64,000 bases of DNA from Neobacillus citreus. Lineage in GTDB: Bacteria; Bacillota; Bacilli; Bacillales; Cytobacillaceae. The stretch spans positions 1 to 64,000 of the forward strand of contig NZ_JAGYPE020000010.1 in NCBI RefSeq assembly GCF_018343545.2, given 5' to 3'. The position numbers and the translations under genes are program-made. The notes beneath the pieces were generated by a model. That model was not told the origin of the DNA. It searched no databases and saw only the letters and a program-made list of their open reading frames with translations. Shown piece by piece: positions 24,275-33,802 of the stretch (positions within the stretch are counted from its first letter, which is position 1; the number at the start of each line of letters is the position of its first letter).

Positions 24275-26013
24275 GCAATTTCCTCCTCAGAAAGCTGAGA
24301 CATGACAATTTCACGATAAACTTTGCTGGTTTCCATCAACTCTTTATGTTTACCAATTCCAGCAATCTCGCCATTATCAAGGACGATAATCTGGTCCGCA
24401 TCGATGATGGTGCTGACGCGCTGGGCAACAATTAATACTGTAGATTGCTGGGTTTGTTCTTTTAATGCCGCCCGAAGCATGGCATCTGTTTTAAAATCTA
24501 AAGCGGAAAAGCTGTCATCAAAAATAAAGATTTCCGGTCTTCGGACAAGCGCACGTGCAATGGATAAACGCTGTTTCTGCCCGCCCGAAACATTTGTTCC
24601 TCCTTGGGCAATCAGCGTGTTGTAGCCTTCAGGCATTTCGTTAATAAACTCTGCCGCTTGGGCAATTTCAGCGGCATGCCGCACTTCTTCATCCGATGCC
24701 TCTTCTTTGCCGTATAGTATATTTTCCGAAATAGTTCCAGTAAAAAGAACGGCTTGCTGCGGGACAAAGCCAATTTTTTTGCGAAGTAATTCCTGAGTCA
24801 TTTCTCGTACATCTGTTCCATCAACCAACACTTTGCCGCTGCCGGCGTCATAAAAGCGAGGAATCAAATTGATAAGCGTTGATTTACCTGAGCCGGTTCC
24901 GCCGATAATCGCGGTGATTTCACCTGGCCTCATTTTAAAAGAAATATTCGAAATAGCAGGCATTTCAGCTCCTGGATAGGAAAAGCTGACATTTTGAAAT
25001 TCAACCTCCCCATTGCTGCTTACTGGGAGACGGGGAGTTGAGGGATTTTTAATATCAGCCGTTGTATCTAGCACCTCAATAATTCTTACTGCTGATACAG
25101 AAGCTCTTGGAATCATCACAAACATCATCGATAACATCAGGAAGGAGAACATGATTTGCATCGCGTATTGGATAAAGGCCATCATGTCTCCCACTTCCAT
25201 GTGCCCATTACTGATGCGGATGCCGCCAAACCAGATAATCGCTACTGTAGTCAGGTTTAGGATAATCATCATCGTCGGCATCATGACGGCCATCAGTTTA
25301 TTGACCTTTATCGCGGTTTGGGTAAGATCCCAGCTGGCTTCGTCAAATCGCTTCTTCTCATGCTCGATTCGGTTAAAGGAACGAATCACACGAATTCCAG
25401 TTAAATTTTCCCGTAAAACGCGGTTTAGGTTATCTAGTTTTACCTGCATCGCTTTAAATAATGGAATGGCATTTCTTTGTACAATTAAGATAATGATAAT
25501 TAATATGGGAATCGCCACAGCGAGAACTAAAGAAAGTTTGGTGTCTTTGGATAAAGCCATGATGATTCCGCCGATGCACATCATTGGAGCCATGACCATC
25601 ATTCGGAGCATCATGATTAACACCTGCTGTATTTGCGTAATATCGTTTGTTGTTCTCGTGATGAGTGATGCTGTTCCAAATTGATCAAATTCCTGTAAGG
25701 AAAAATCGCCGACATGGGAAAAGATTTTACTTCGCAATAATTTTCCGAAACCTGAAGCGGCTTTGGCGGAAAAAAAGCTGGCACTGACAGAGCAAATCAT
25801 GCCGCCTGCCGCGACGAGGAGCATGAACCCGCCAATTTTCCAAATATAATGTGTATCGCCGGTTACTACTCCCTTATCAACGATATCGGCCATTAATGTC
25901 GGCAGATACAGTTCAGACAAGGATTGCAGAAGCACTAATACCAAAACAAACATAACAGGGAACTGAAATGGTTTTAGGAATTTTGCTAATTTAAGCATTT
26001 TGGACATCTCCAT
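24271..26013 (-). CDS. ABC multidrug exporter half-transporter A (degenerate catalytic site)
   Basis: 580 residues: six membrane helices then a nucleotide-binding domain with Walker A GGTGSGKSTLI, signature NVSGGQKQ and Walker B IFIFDDSFSALD, where Asp replaces the catalytic Glu; the H-loop position reads AQRVST, with Gln for His. This asymmetry is the mark of heterodimeric exporters such as LmrCD or BmrCD. The gene sits 3 nt after the MarR gene and overlaps the second half-transporter. Confidence 0.9.
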   Translation of the reverse strand: MEMSKMLKLAKFLKPFQFPVMFVLVLVLLQSLSELYLPTLMADIVDKGVVTGDTHYIWKIGGFMLLVAAGGMICSVSASFFSAKAASGFGKLLRSKIFSHVGDFSLQEFDQFGTASLITRTTNDITQIQQVLIMMLRMMVMAPMMCIGGIIMALSKDTKLSLVLAVAIPILIIIILIVQRNAIPLFKAMQVKLDNLNRVLRENLTGIRVIRSFNRIEHEKKRFDEASWDLTQTAIKVNKLMAVMMPTMMIILNLTTVAIIWFGGIRISNGHMEVGDMMAFIQYAMQIMFSFLMLSMMFVMIPRASVSAVRIIEVLDTTADIKNPSTPRLPVSSNGEVEFQNVSFSYPGAEMPAISNISFKMRPGEITAIIGGTGSGKSTLINLIPRFYDAGSGKVLVDGTDVREMTQELLRKKIGFVPQQAVLFTGTISENILYGKEEASDEEVRHAAEIAQAAEFINEMPEGYNTLIAQGGTNVSGGQKQRLSIARALVRRPEIFIFDDSFSALDFKTDAMLRAALKEQTQQSTVLIVAQRVSTIIDADQIIVLDNGEIAGIGKHKELMETSKVYREIVMSQLSEEEIA

Positions 26014-26016
26014 TCC

Positions 26017-26469
26017 TTATTGACGATAGGTTTGCTCGAAATAGTTAAAAACTTTATTGAGAAGCTCAGCAAGCTTCTCACTGTCGTCCTCCCCTAAATA
26101 ATCAATTAAACCTGCAAAGGTTTCGGTAAAAGCTTTTTTAGCCTCGTTAGTTACTTCGATGCCTCTATCTGTAAGGTGAATATTGACAGCGCGCCTATCA
26201 GTCGGATCAATGTTCCGTTCAACAAGACTGTCCTTTTCTAGCTTGTTAATAATCTGTGTGACAGTTGGCGATGTAACCCTAAGAATACTGCTAATCTCAG
26301 AAACCTTCATATCCGGTTTCTCCTCGTTTGTTTCATGCCTTATTGCCATAAGAACCTTGATTTCACTGGGATTATAACCGGCTATTTGCCGATCATGCCA
26401 TCCGGACTTTCGAAACTGTGAAAATGCCCTCAGAAGTTTTTGCGTGGTATTTGCATTATAATCTGTCAT
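26017..26469 (-). CDS. MarR-family repressor of the ABC exporter operon
   Basis: 150 residues. The winged helix-turn-helix (KVSEISSILRVTSPTVTQIINKLEKDSLVERNIDPTDRRA) is classic MarR. ATG 26469 is chosen because GGAGGTG lies just upstream; the GTG at 26478 lies inside that site. First gene of the operon, so auto-regulation is likely through the palindrome at 26496-26514. Confidence 0.9.
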   Translation of the reverse strand: MTDYNANTTQKLLRAFSQFRKSGWHDRQIAGYNPSEIKVLMAIRHETNEEKPDMKVSEISSILRVTSPTVTQIINKLEKDSLVERNIDPTDRRAVNIHLTDRGIEVTNEAKKAFTETFAGLIDYLGEDDSEKLAELLNKVFNYFEQTYRQ

Positions 26470-26495
26470 TTTTTCCACCTCCTACAAAATAGATA

Positions 26496-26514
26496 GGTTA
26501 CTAATTTATTTACC
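26496..26514. promoter_or_regulatory. Likely MarR operator
   Basis: An imperfect 19-bp palindrome GGTTACTAATTTATTTACC lies 27 bp upstream of the marR start. Confidence 0.55.
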
Positions 26515-26553
26515 AACCTAAGTATAATTCGTATACAATTTTTCGGTCAATCA

Positions 26554-26581
26554 AAAAACACAGGGGTTTCCTGTGTTTTTA
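26554..26581 (-). terminator. Terminator
   Basis: AAAACACAGG / CCTGTGTTTTT stem just past the 252-residue gene. Confidence 0.8.
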
Positions 26582-26583
26582 TC

Positions 26584-27342
26584 CTAAACCTCTTCTTTTT
26601 TTACTTCTACCTTAACTAATTTCCATTTTCCATCTGAGTAGGACCAGATAGACTCCACAAATGCAATGGTATCTGCATTCGCAATTCCGGTAACTCTTTG
26701 AATACCTTTTAACCCCAATTTTCCCCCATCTAATTGGATAGGTTCAAGACTGTTAAAAGGATTCACCATTAATTCGGTTGGTTCATTCAGTTTTCCTTTT
26801 CGATAAAGCCCCATTTTTTTATAATAATCCTTTCGATCTCTTAGGTCGAAAAGATAGGATTTACCTGTAGCGATAATTTTGATTTCTGCTTTATAGCCAT
26901 CTAAAAAATGAGTTTCCATATCAAGAGGCTCAGAGGCTGTTAGATCTTTTTTTTGAAAATCTTTAAGCGTAAATAAAAATGTATCGACGATACCGCCGCT
27001 GCCGCCAGTATATACAGTGGCAAATACATCCTTAACACCATCATGATTAATATCCGCCAGCTGCAGTGCTGCTTTTGCTCCACTTTCCAATGGAATTGTC
27101 GTATTTTTCCCATTTGAAGTATTTATTTCGATGAAAATTTCTTTTAGGTAACTATTTTCATCATCCTGGTAGGGTTCCCCCTTTAATTGGATAACCTCGT
27201 TTTTTCCATCACCTGTGATATCTTCTTCCTCTTTCGATATCGTAATCACTTTTGCTTTTTCTTCAATGGCATAAACAACTGTAATGGCAGAAAGCGAAAC
27301 CATAAAAAAAGCAAAAACAGCTAAAAGCGTTTCTTTTTTCAT
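26584..27342 (-). CDS. Secreted or anchored VCBS/FG-GAP-like protein of unknown function
   Basis: 252 residues. An N-terminal signal segment (about 5-25, LLAVFAFFMVSLSAITVVYA) is followed by two calcium-loop-like motifs (DITGDGKNEVIQL and DINHDGVKDVFATVYTGGSGG) typical of FG-GAP/VCBS repeats. No catalytic motif is visible. Single gene between terminators. Acts outside the membrane; substrate or partner unknown. Confidence 0.65.
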   Translation of the reverse strand: MKKETLLAVFAFFMVSLSAITVVYAIEEKAKVITISKEEEDITGDGKNEVIQLKGEPYQDDENSYLKEIFIEINTSNGKNTTIPLESGAKAALQLADINHDGVKDVFATVYTGGSGGIVDTFLFTLKDFQKKDLTASEPLDMETHFLDGYKAEIKIIATGKSYLFDLRDRKDYYKKMGLYRKGKLNEPTELMVNPFNSLEPIQLDGGKLGLKGIQRVTGIANADTIAFVESIWSYSDGKWKLVKVEVKKEEV

Positions 27343-27400
27343 TTTAATCCCTCCCCATACTGATTATTAGTTAGTATGCCCAAGAATGGAAAAAAGATGA

Positions 27401-27434
27401 AAAAAGGAACCCTCTTTTTTAAGAGGGTCCTTAT
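27401..27434 (-). terminator. Terminator of parEC operon
   Basis: AAGGACCCTCTT / AAGAGGGTTCCTT stem, T-rich flank on minus strand. Confidence 0.85.
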
Positions 27435-27441
27435 GAAAATC

Positions 27442-29880
27442 TTATTCAGCTGGGATTTCTTTACCTTCGACCTTCCAAACTCTTGTCACCTTTCCATTTA
27501 CTCCTTCATCTAGAATGAAAGAGCCATTGGAGTAGCGGTCACTAAATTTTATGTCTGAAGTTTTTATTGTCTCAATATAGCCTTTTTCTGTCAGTATAAA
27601 TATTTCATCCTGATCCTTAGCAGCAACATAGCCCATTATTCGGTGAGGATTGGCTTTTAGTTCACGAAGAATCACAACGCCCCTTTTTGCTCGGGATGCT
27701 TTATCAAATTCACGTAGTTTCATTCGTTTCAATGCACCGCGCTGGGTGGCCACGACAATGGATTCGGTACTGTTTGGATCAAGCACCTGACCGCCAACCA
27801 CGTAATCGCCATCTTTCAGATTTATTCCTTTCACCCCGGCGGCCCGCTGTCCAACAATGCTTACTTCTTCCTCGTCAAACCATAAGGCATAACCTAAATG
27901 TGATACCAGGAATATTTCCTTTGTACCATCTGTTAAATGGACATCAATTACCTGATCATTATCTTTCAGATTCACGCCCACCAGCGGTTTGGAATAGCGC
28001 TGGGCATGATATTGCTTTAGTTCGGTTTTCTTAACCATACCGTTTCTGGTGATAAAGACAAGGAACGCGTTTGTCTCAAAATCCTTTACTGGTATGGCTT
28101 GGACAATATCTTCATCGCGGTCAATTGGAATAATGTTCGCGATGTGCTGACCCATGTCCTTCCAGCGGATATCAGGAAGTTCATGAACTGGGCAATATAA
28201 GTAATTCCCTTTATTCGTGAATAGGAGCAGAACATCCTGGGTATTCATATCAAGCTGAGCTAAGATTCGGTCTGATTCCTTCATGGCAAAATCCTGACCG
28301 TTGGAAGCGGCATAAGAACGCTGGCTTGTCCGTTTGACATAGCCATGTTCAGTAACCGTCACAATGACATCTTCACTCGGCACCATAACTTCTAGGTTGA
28401 TTTTCAGCTCTTGAATTTCTGCTTCAATTTTCGAACGGCGTTCATCAGCAAAGCGTTTTTTCACTTCTTTTAACTCTTTTTTAATAACGGAAAGAAGCTT
28501 TTTCTCGCTTTCTAATATGCTAGTCAGTTCTTCGATTTTTTTGGCCAATTCTTCTGCTTCATTTCTTAAAGCCGTAATGTCGGTATTTGTTAAGCGATAA
28601 AGCTGTAAAGAGACAATTGCTTCTGACTGAAGCTCTGTGAACGCGTATTTCGCAATTAAGTTATCTTTTGCATCACGCTTATCTTTTGATGCCCGAATCG
28701 TAGCGATCACTTCATCAAGTATGGATAAGGCCTTCATTAAGCCTTCAACAATATGCTGACGGTCTCTTGCTTTGTTTAAATCAAATGTTGTTCTTCTTGT
28801 CACGACTTCTTTTTGATGTTGAATATAGGCGTCCAGCAGTTCGCGAAGCCCCATTTGTTTTGGCCGTCTATTATGGATGGCGACCATGTTAAAGCTGTAG
28901 GAAATTTGCAGGTCGCTGTTTTTATATAAATAGTTCAAAACTCCTGCTGCATCGGCATCTTTTTTAAGTTCTATGACGATTCTAAGGCCGGTTCGGTCTG
29001 TTTCATCACGAACTTCTGAGATTCCTTCGACTTTCCGGTCGAGGCGGAATTCATCGATTTTTTTCACGAGATTGGCTTTATTGATCTCGTATGGAATTTC
29101 TGTGACTACGATTTGCTGTCGGCCGCCGCGGACATCTTCAATTTCCGCTTTCCCGCGAACGATGGTTTTTCCTTTACCAGTTTCATAAGCTTTTTTAATC
29201 CCGTCGATCCCTTGGATAATTCCGCCGGTTGGAAAATCCGGTCCTTTTATTACTGTCATTAATTCATCGACCGTGATGGCTGGGTTATCCATTTGCATGA
29301 TGACACCGTCAATGACCTCACCCAGGTGGTGCGGCGGAATATCAGTCGCATAACCGGCTGAAATCCCTGTTGATCCGTTTACGAGCAGGTTCGGGAACGC
29401 TGCCGGCAAAACGGTTGGTTCCTTAGATGTATCATCAAAGTTAGGAATCAAATCAACAGTATCTTTTTCGATATCACGCAATAGTTCAGCAGCAATTGCC
29501 GAAAGCCGCGCCTCAGTATAACGCATCGCTGCCGGTGGATCCCCGTCAACACTACCGTTATTTCCATGCATTTCTACCAGGACATTTCGAACCTTCCAGT
29601 CCTGGCTCATCCGCACCATCGCTTCATAAACAGACGAATCGCCATGAGGGTGGTAGTTACCAATAACATTACCAACGGTTTTGGCGGCTTTCCGGAAGCC
29701 TTTGTCATGGGTATTGCCCTCGACATGCATGGCATATAAAATTCTTCTCTGAACCGGCTTTAAACCGTCTCTAGCATCTGGCAAAGCGCGGTCCTGAATA
29801 ATGTATTTACTATAGCGGCCAAAACGGTCGCCAAGGACGTCCTCTAGAGGTAAGTCGCGGAATTTTTCACTTGCACTCAT
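27442..29880 (-). CDS. parC: DNA topoisomerase IV subunit A (ParC/GrlA)
   Basis: 812 residues. The breakage-reunion domain has the quinolone-region motif [20 protein letters not shown] and catalytic Tyr in [11 protein letters not shown] (about residue 121). The C-terminal part forms the DNA-wrapping repeats. It overlaps parE by 4 nt (ATGA). Called ParC, not GyrA, because of the parE-parC pairing away from dnaA-recF genes and neighbourhood with yneT and plsY as in B. subtilis. It decatenates sister chromosomes. Confidence 0.95.
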   Translation of the reverse strand: MSASEKFRDLPLEDVLGDRFGRYSKYIIQDRALPDARDGLKPVQRRILYAMHVEGNTHDKGFRKAAKTVGNVIGNYHPHGDSSVYEAMVRMSQDWKVRNVLVEMHGNNGSVDGDPPAAMRYTEARLSAIAAELLRDIEKDTVDLIPNFDDTSKEPTVLPAAFPNLLVNGSTGISAGYATDIPPHHLGEVIDGVIMQMDNPAITVDELMTVIKGPDFPTGGIIQGIDGIKKAYETGKGKTIVRGKAEIEDVRGGRQQIVVTEIPYEINKANLVKKIDEFRLDRKVEGISEVRDETDRTGLRIVIELKKDADAAGVLNYLYKNSDLQISYSFNMVAIHNRRPKQMGLRELLDAYIQHQKEVVTRRTTFDLNKARDRQHIVEGLMKALSILDEVIATIRASKDKRDAKDNLIAKYAFTELQSEAIVSLQLYRLTNTDITALRNEAEELAKKIEELTSILESEKKLLSVIKKELKEVKKRFADERRSKIEAEIQELKINLEVMVPSEDVIVTVTEHGYVKRTSQRSYAASNGQDFAMKESDRILAQLDMNTQDVLLLFTNKGNYLYCPVHELPDIRWKDMGQHIANIIPIDRDEDIVQAIPVKDFETNAFLVFITRNGMVKKTELKQYHAQRYSKPLVGVNLKDNDQVIDVHLTDGTKEIFLVSHLGYALWFDEEEVSIVGQRAAGVKGINLKDGDYVVGGQVLDPNSTESIVVATQRGALKRMKLREFDKASRAKRGVVILRELKANPHRIMGYVAAKDQDEIFILTEKGYIETIKTSDIKFSDRYSNGSFILDEGVNGKVTRVWKVEGKEIPAE

Positions 29881-31856
29881 CCTTCAACCCCCTCATCTGC
29901 AACAGAGATATTTTCATTTTCTAAAATCGTATCGTCTTCTTCCAATCCGAACGCGACGTTACTTTCAATCCATTTGCGGCGCGGTTCAACTTTATCGCCC
30001 ATTAGCGTGGTGATCCGGCGTTCTGCACGAGCAGCATCGTCAATTTTCACACGAATCAGGGTCCTAGTTTCTGGGTCCATCGTTGTTTCCCAAAGCTGGT
30101 CGGCATTCATTTCGCCAAGACCTTTATAACGCTGAATAATATAACCTCTGCCAACCTTTTTGATGGCTGTCTGCAGTTCATCTTCATTCCAGGCATACTC
30201 GATGATTTCTTTCTTGCCTGTGCCGCGGCTGACTTTAAAGAGCGGCGGAAGGGCGATGAACACTCGGCCCGCTTCTACAAGCGGCTTCATATAGCGGTAA
30301 AAGAACGTCAGCAAAAGAACCTGGATATGCGCTCCGTCCGTATCAGCGTCTGTCATAATAATGATTTTGTCGTAGTTGATATCTTCAATATTGAAATCAG
30401 AACCGACTCCGCCGCCAATAGCATAAATAATCGTGTTAATCTCTTCATTCTTAAAAATGTCGGAAAGCTTGGCCTTTTCTGTGTTAATAACCTTACCTCT
30501 TAACGGCAATACAGCCTGGAAACGGCGGTCGCGGCCTTGCTTTGCTGATCCCCCGGCGGAATCACCCTCCACCAAGTAGAGTTCATTTTTTTGCGGGTTG
30601 CGTGATTGGGCAGGTGTCAATTTCCCTGACAATACTGTTTCAGTGCGCTTGCGCTTTTTCCCGCTTCGGGCATCTTCACGCGCTTTTCTGGCCGCTTCCC
30701 GTGCCTGATAGGCTTTAATCGACTTTTTAACAAGCAGGGAACTGATGTCCGGATTTTCTTCCAAAAAGTAAGAAAGATGCTCGGAAACAACAGAATCAAC
30801 AGCCGACCGTGCTTCGCTTGTCCCTAATTTCCCTTTTGTCTGACCCTCAAATTGCAATAGCTCTTCAGGGATACGAACGGAAACAATCGCGGATAATCCT
30901 TCACGAATATCGGCACCATCAAGATTTTTATCCTTTTCCTTCAGCAAACCAACCTTGCGCGCATAATCGTTGAATACCCTCGTCATCGCTGTTTTAGCAC
31001 CAACCTCGTGGGTACCGCCATCCTTTGTGCGGACATTGTTGACGAATGACAGAACATTTTCAGAATAGCCATCATTAAATTGGAAGGCGAAATCGACTTC
31101 AATGCCATTATGCGTGCCTTCAAAGCTGAATACAGGATGAAGAGAATCCTTCTCCTCGTTTAAATAGGCAACAAAAGCCTCTATTCCATTTTCGTAATGG
31201 AAAACCTCATGAAGATTGTTTCGATCATCGATGATTTCTATTTTTAAGCCTTTTAATAAAAAGGCAGATTCTCGTAATCGTTCACCCAATGTTTCAAAAT
31301 TATAAGTGGTAGTCGAAAAGATTGTGGTGTCAGGCTTAAAATGGATCGTTGTTCCGCTTTGGTTGGTTTTGCCGATCTTTTCGAGTGTTGTAACAGGCTT
31401 ACCGCCATTCTCAAAACGCTGTTCATAAACAAAGCCGTCTCTCTTAATGGTTACGATTAACCATTCTGACAATGCATTAACGACAGAAGCACCAACACCG
31501 TGTAAACCGCCGCTTGTTTTATATCCGCCTTGGCCGAATTTTCCCCCGGCATGCAGTACTGTTAAGATTACCTCCGGTGTCGGTTTCCCCATTTTATGCA
31601 TACCCGTCGGCATCCCGCGGCCTTTATCGACGACACTGATCGAATTATCTTTGTGTATTTTGACAATGATGTGTTCACCGAAGCCTGCAAGCGCTTCATC
31701 GACAGCGTTATCGACAATCTCATAGACGAGATGATGCAGTCCTCGTGAATCGGTGCTGCCAATGTACATTCCAGGACGCTTTCTGACTGCTTCTAGTCCC
31801 TCTAGTACCTGTATGGCATCATCATTGTATTCAAAAGCTTGTTGATTTCTTGCCAC
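29877..31856 (-). CDS. parE: DNA topoisomerase IV subunit B (ParE/GrlB)
   Basis: 659 residues from GTG 31856, which has AAAGGGG 8 nt upstream; the ATG at 31874 has its site too close. GHKL ATPase motifs ([37 protein letters not shown]) and the TOPRIM acidic motifs ([29 protein letters not shown]) are intact. Pairs with ParC. Confidence 0.95.
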   Translation of the reverse strand: MARNQQAFEYNDDAIQVLEGLEAVRKRPGMYIGSTDSRGLHHLVYEIVDNAVDEALAGFGEHIIVKIHKDNSISVVDKGRGMPTGMHKMGKPTPEVILTVLHAGGKFGQGGYKTSGGLHGVGASVVNALSEWLIVTIKRDGFVYEQRFENGGKPVTTLEKIGKTNQSGTTIHFKPDTTIFSTTTYNFETLGERLRESAFLLKGLKIEIIDDRNNLHEVFHYENGIEAFVAYLNEEKDSLHPVFSFEGTHNGIEVDFAFQFNDGYSENVLSFVNNVRTKDGGTHEVGAKTAMTRVFNDYARKVGLLKEKDKNLDGADIREGLSAIVSVRIPEELLQFEGQTKGKLGTSEARSAVDSVVSEHLSYFLEENPDISSLLVKKSIKAYQAREAARKAREDARSGKKRKRTETVLSGKLTPAQSRNPQKNELYLVEGDSAGGSAKQGRDRRFQAVLPLRGKVINTEKAKLSDIFKNEEINTIIYAIGGGVGSDFNIEDINYDKIIIMTDADTDGAHIQVLLLTFFYRYMKPLVEAGRVFIALPPLFKVSRGTGKKEIIEYAWNEDELQTAIKKVGRGYIIQRYKGLGEMNADQLWETTMDPETRTLIRVKIDDAARAERRITTLMGDKVEPRRKWIESNVAFGLEEDDTILENENISVADEGVEG

Positions 31857-32099
31857 TAAAAATACCCCTTTCATCCCTACAAAAAGAAAACAATTCTAAA
31901 AACACATTCCTGCTATCTATAAAAAATGTATTTTTCTTTCCGTAAACAATAATAGAACAAACGTTTCATTACTTAATTTTACCATAAGTTCATTTGGCGT
32001 CTATGCTTTATTTTAGCGATTTATTTCGATTTAGCAAATAAGTAATTTTAAACAATCGTCTTTCGAACGGTTAATTCCCCTATATTTTGGACAGAAAAA

Positions 32100-32136
32100 A
32101 TAAAAAGCTGCCAGTATCGTTAGCAGCTTTTTTTCA
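32100..32136 (-). terminator. Terminator of the CoA-binding protein gene
   Basis: AAAAAGCTGC / GCAGCTTTTTTT stem with an 11-nt loop. Confidence 0.85.
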
Positions 32137-32138
32137 TG

Positions 32139-32558
32139 TTATCTTGATCTTGTTAAAGCATGGATAACCTTAATGCAGCGGTCCATAATGACGGTGTAGC
32201 CCTTTTCCTTTAAAAATTGATAGGCTTCTTCATTCTCGAGTCCTTGCTGGGCCCAAAATACGTCGGCATCGATTTCAACAAATTCCTTTGCCACATCGAA
32301 TAATTGTTCGGAGCGGCGGAAAACATTGACAATATCTACATGGCCCTCAATATCCTTTAATGATTTTACAGCCTTTACACCGAGCACCTCATCGATTGTC
32401 GGGTTTACGGGGATGATCTCGTATCCCGCCTTTTGCATGACCTCGGACACTTGATAAGAAGTCCTGTCAGGTTTATCGCTTAAACCTACCACAGCAATCC
32501 TTTTCGCTTTTTTTAATATAGCACCCATTTCTTCAAGGCTTGGATATTCTACTGCCAT
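32139..32558 (-). CDS. CoA-binding domain protein (YneT-like)
   Basis: 139 residues from ATG 32558 (AGGAG upstream). It has the CoA_binding Rossmann motif RIAVVGLSDKPDRTSYQVSEVM and the conserved VFWAQQGLENEEAYQFLKEKG and VIMDRCIKV strands. Length and position beside parE match B. subtilis YneT. It likely binds CoA or a related nucleotide; physiological role unknown. Confidence 0.88.
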   Translation of the reverse strand: MAVEYPSLEEMGAILKKAKRIAVVGLSDKPDRTSYQVSEVMQKAGYEIIPVNPTIDEVLGVKAVKSLKDIEGHVDIVNVFRRSEQLFDVAKEFVEIDADVFWAQQGLENEEAYQFLKEKGYTVIMDRCIKVIHALTRSR

Positions 32559-32628
32559 TACCTTCACTCCTACAAACTTTGTTTTTCTTATTGTATCTTA
32601 ATTTACTATAATTATAAAGAAAACTCGC

Positions 32629-32685
32629 CGATTGGCGAGCCCCTAAGAGCAAAGACAGAGGCGTAGTTGCACTTATACTTTTTTA
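32629..32685 (+). repeat. Interspersed repeat, copy 1
   Basis: Begins GAAAACTCGCCGATTGGCGA, which forms a perfect CTCGCC / GGCGAG hairpin, then CCCTAAGAGCAAAGACAGAG and GCGTAGTTG. Closely similar to copies at 39072 and 36634. Confidence 0.75.
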
Positions 32686-32726
32686 TTAGATAAAATGGAA
32701 AAGCTTCCAACGAATCGGAAGCCAAC

Positions 32727-33566
32727 TTAAATCGGGTTCAGTTCGGGTCTGACAGCGGAAGTAACCTTAGGGACCGAAATGGAAACACTGACCCCCTCAC
32801 CATTATTTTCAATAGAAATATTGCCGCTCATATTTTCCAGCATGGTTTTAGACATATAAAGCCCAAGTCCAGTTCCATGTCTTCTCGATGTGAAATAAGG
32901 GTCAAATACCTTAGCGAGCAAGAAAGGTTCAATTCCCCCTGCGTTATCTTTAAATTCTGCCGTAATACACTTATCTGATTCGCAAATTTTTATGATAATT
33001 TTTCGGTTCTTTATGTCTTTCTCCACGAAAGAGTCCCTGGCATTCATTAAAAGACTTAGGACAATTTGACTAAAATCATTTGGGTACCCGTAAGCTATTT
33101 GCTGTCCCCTGTACATAAATTCCACTTGAATCCCGTGGTTTTTGAGACAAATTGAAAAGATTGACAACGCATCCTCAATGGCTTCACTGACAGAGAACAG
33201 ATTTTTCTCAAGATTAGGCTTATAGAATTTCCGAAAATCATTAAATGTCCTCGACATATTTTCAAGCTGAATCATGCTTTCTCTCGTAAATCGATCGACG
33301 TATTGACCGTTTATTTCACCATATTCCAAGGCAGCTCTGATATCTTGGATTAACATTAATAAACTGTTTACAGGCTGGCGCCATTGGCCGCCGATGCCAG
33401 CAATCATTTCGCCCATCGCTGCCATTTTTGCTTGCTGGATTAAAATAAGATCTTTTTCCTTATTCTTGGCGATTTCCTCTTGTAACCGGTTTTCTAACAT
33501 TTTGTTGATTGCTTCATATTTTTCCGCCAGCTCTTGATATTTTGTATTTTCCTTTTCATTCCTCAT
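32727..33566 (-). CDS. Histidine-kinase-like protein lacking the phospho-acceptor histidine
   Basis: 279 residues, cytoplasmic. A coiled coil (1-45) leads to an HQWRQP-type dimerisation helix in which the His is replaced: MGEMIAGIGGQWRQPVN has Gly where kinases have His. The GHKL ATPase domain looks intact (N box LLMNARDS, DNAGGIE, FDPYFTSR, GTGLGLYMSK). It may therefore bind ATP without autophosphorylation on the usual residue, acting as a pseudokinase or partner. No response regulator adjoins it. Confidence 0.82.
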   Translation of the reverse strand: MRNEKENTKYQELAEKYEAINKMLENRLQEEIAKNKEKDLILIQQAKMAAMGEMIAGIGGQWRQPVNSLLMLIQDIRAALEYGEINGQYVDRFTRESMIQLENMSRTFNDFRKFYKPNLEKNLFSVSEAIEDALSIFSICLKNHGIQVEFMYRGQQIAYGYPNDFSQIVLSLLMNARDSFVEKDIKNRKIIIKICESDKCITAEFKDNAGGIEPFLLAKVFDPYFTSRRHGTGLGLYMSKTMLENMSGNISIENNGEGVSVSISVPKVTSAVRPELNPI

Positions 33567-33600
33567 GTTTTTTCACCCCTTAGTGAACATGGTAGATATA

Positions 33601-33635
33601 TAAAACCGACCAAGTGGATTAATATTGGCCGGTTA
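33601..33635 (-). terminator. Hairpin upstream of the kinase-like gene
   Basis: AACCG-CCAA / TTGG-CGGTT with a 13-nt loop. No clear gene ends here; possible attenuator or stray terminator. Confidence 0.35.
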
Positions 33636-33775
33636 TTCTTTATGTTTCTATATTTATTTTAGCTAAATTATAGAAAAACAGATACATACCTTCCAACGAA
33701 TTAACAAATGGTTTGAAAATTCTCCATATTTCTGTAAAGAATTTGCCTTTAAATCTCCCTAATTTATTGGATAAA

Positions 33776-33802
33776 AAAACAAAAAACCGGCACATGCCGG
33801 TT
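33776..33802 (-). terminator. Terminator of the GH18 gene
   Basis: AACCGGCA / TGCCGGTT followed by a T-run on the minus strand, overlapping the stop codon. Confidence 0.85.

Noticed and set aside
25013..25684. Long plus-strand ORF (223 codons)
   Set aside because: It is wholly antisense to the ABC exporter gene, has no ribosome binding site and no domain; the minus-strand product has all expected motifs.
27442..31856. DNA gyrase (gyrB-gyrA) as an alternative for the topoisomerase pair
   Set aside because: Neighbours are yneT and plsY, as for parE-parC in B. subtilis; no recF, dnaA or rRNA genes are near, and order and overlap fit parE-parC.
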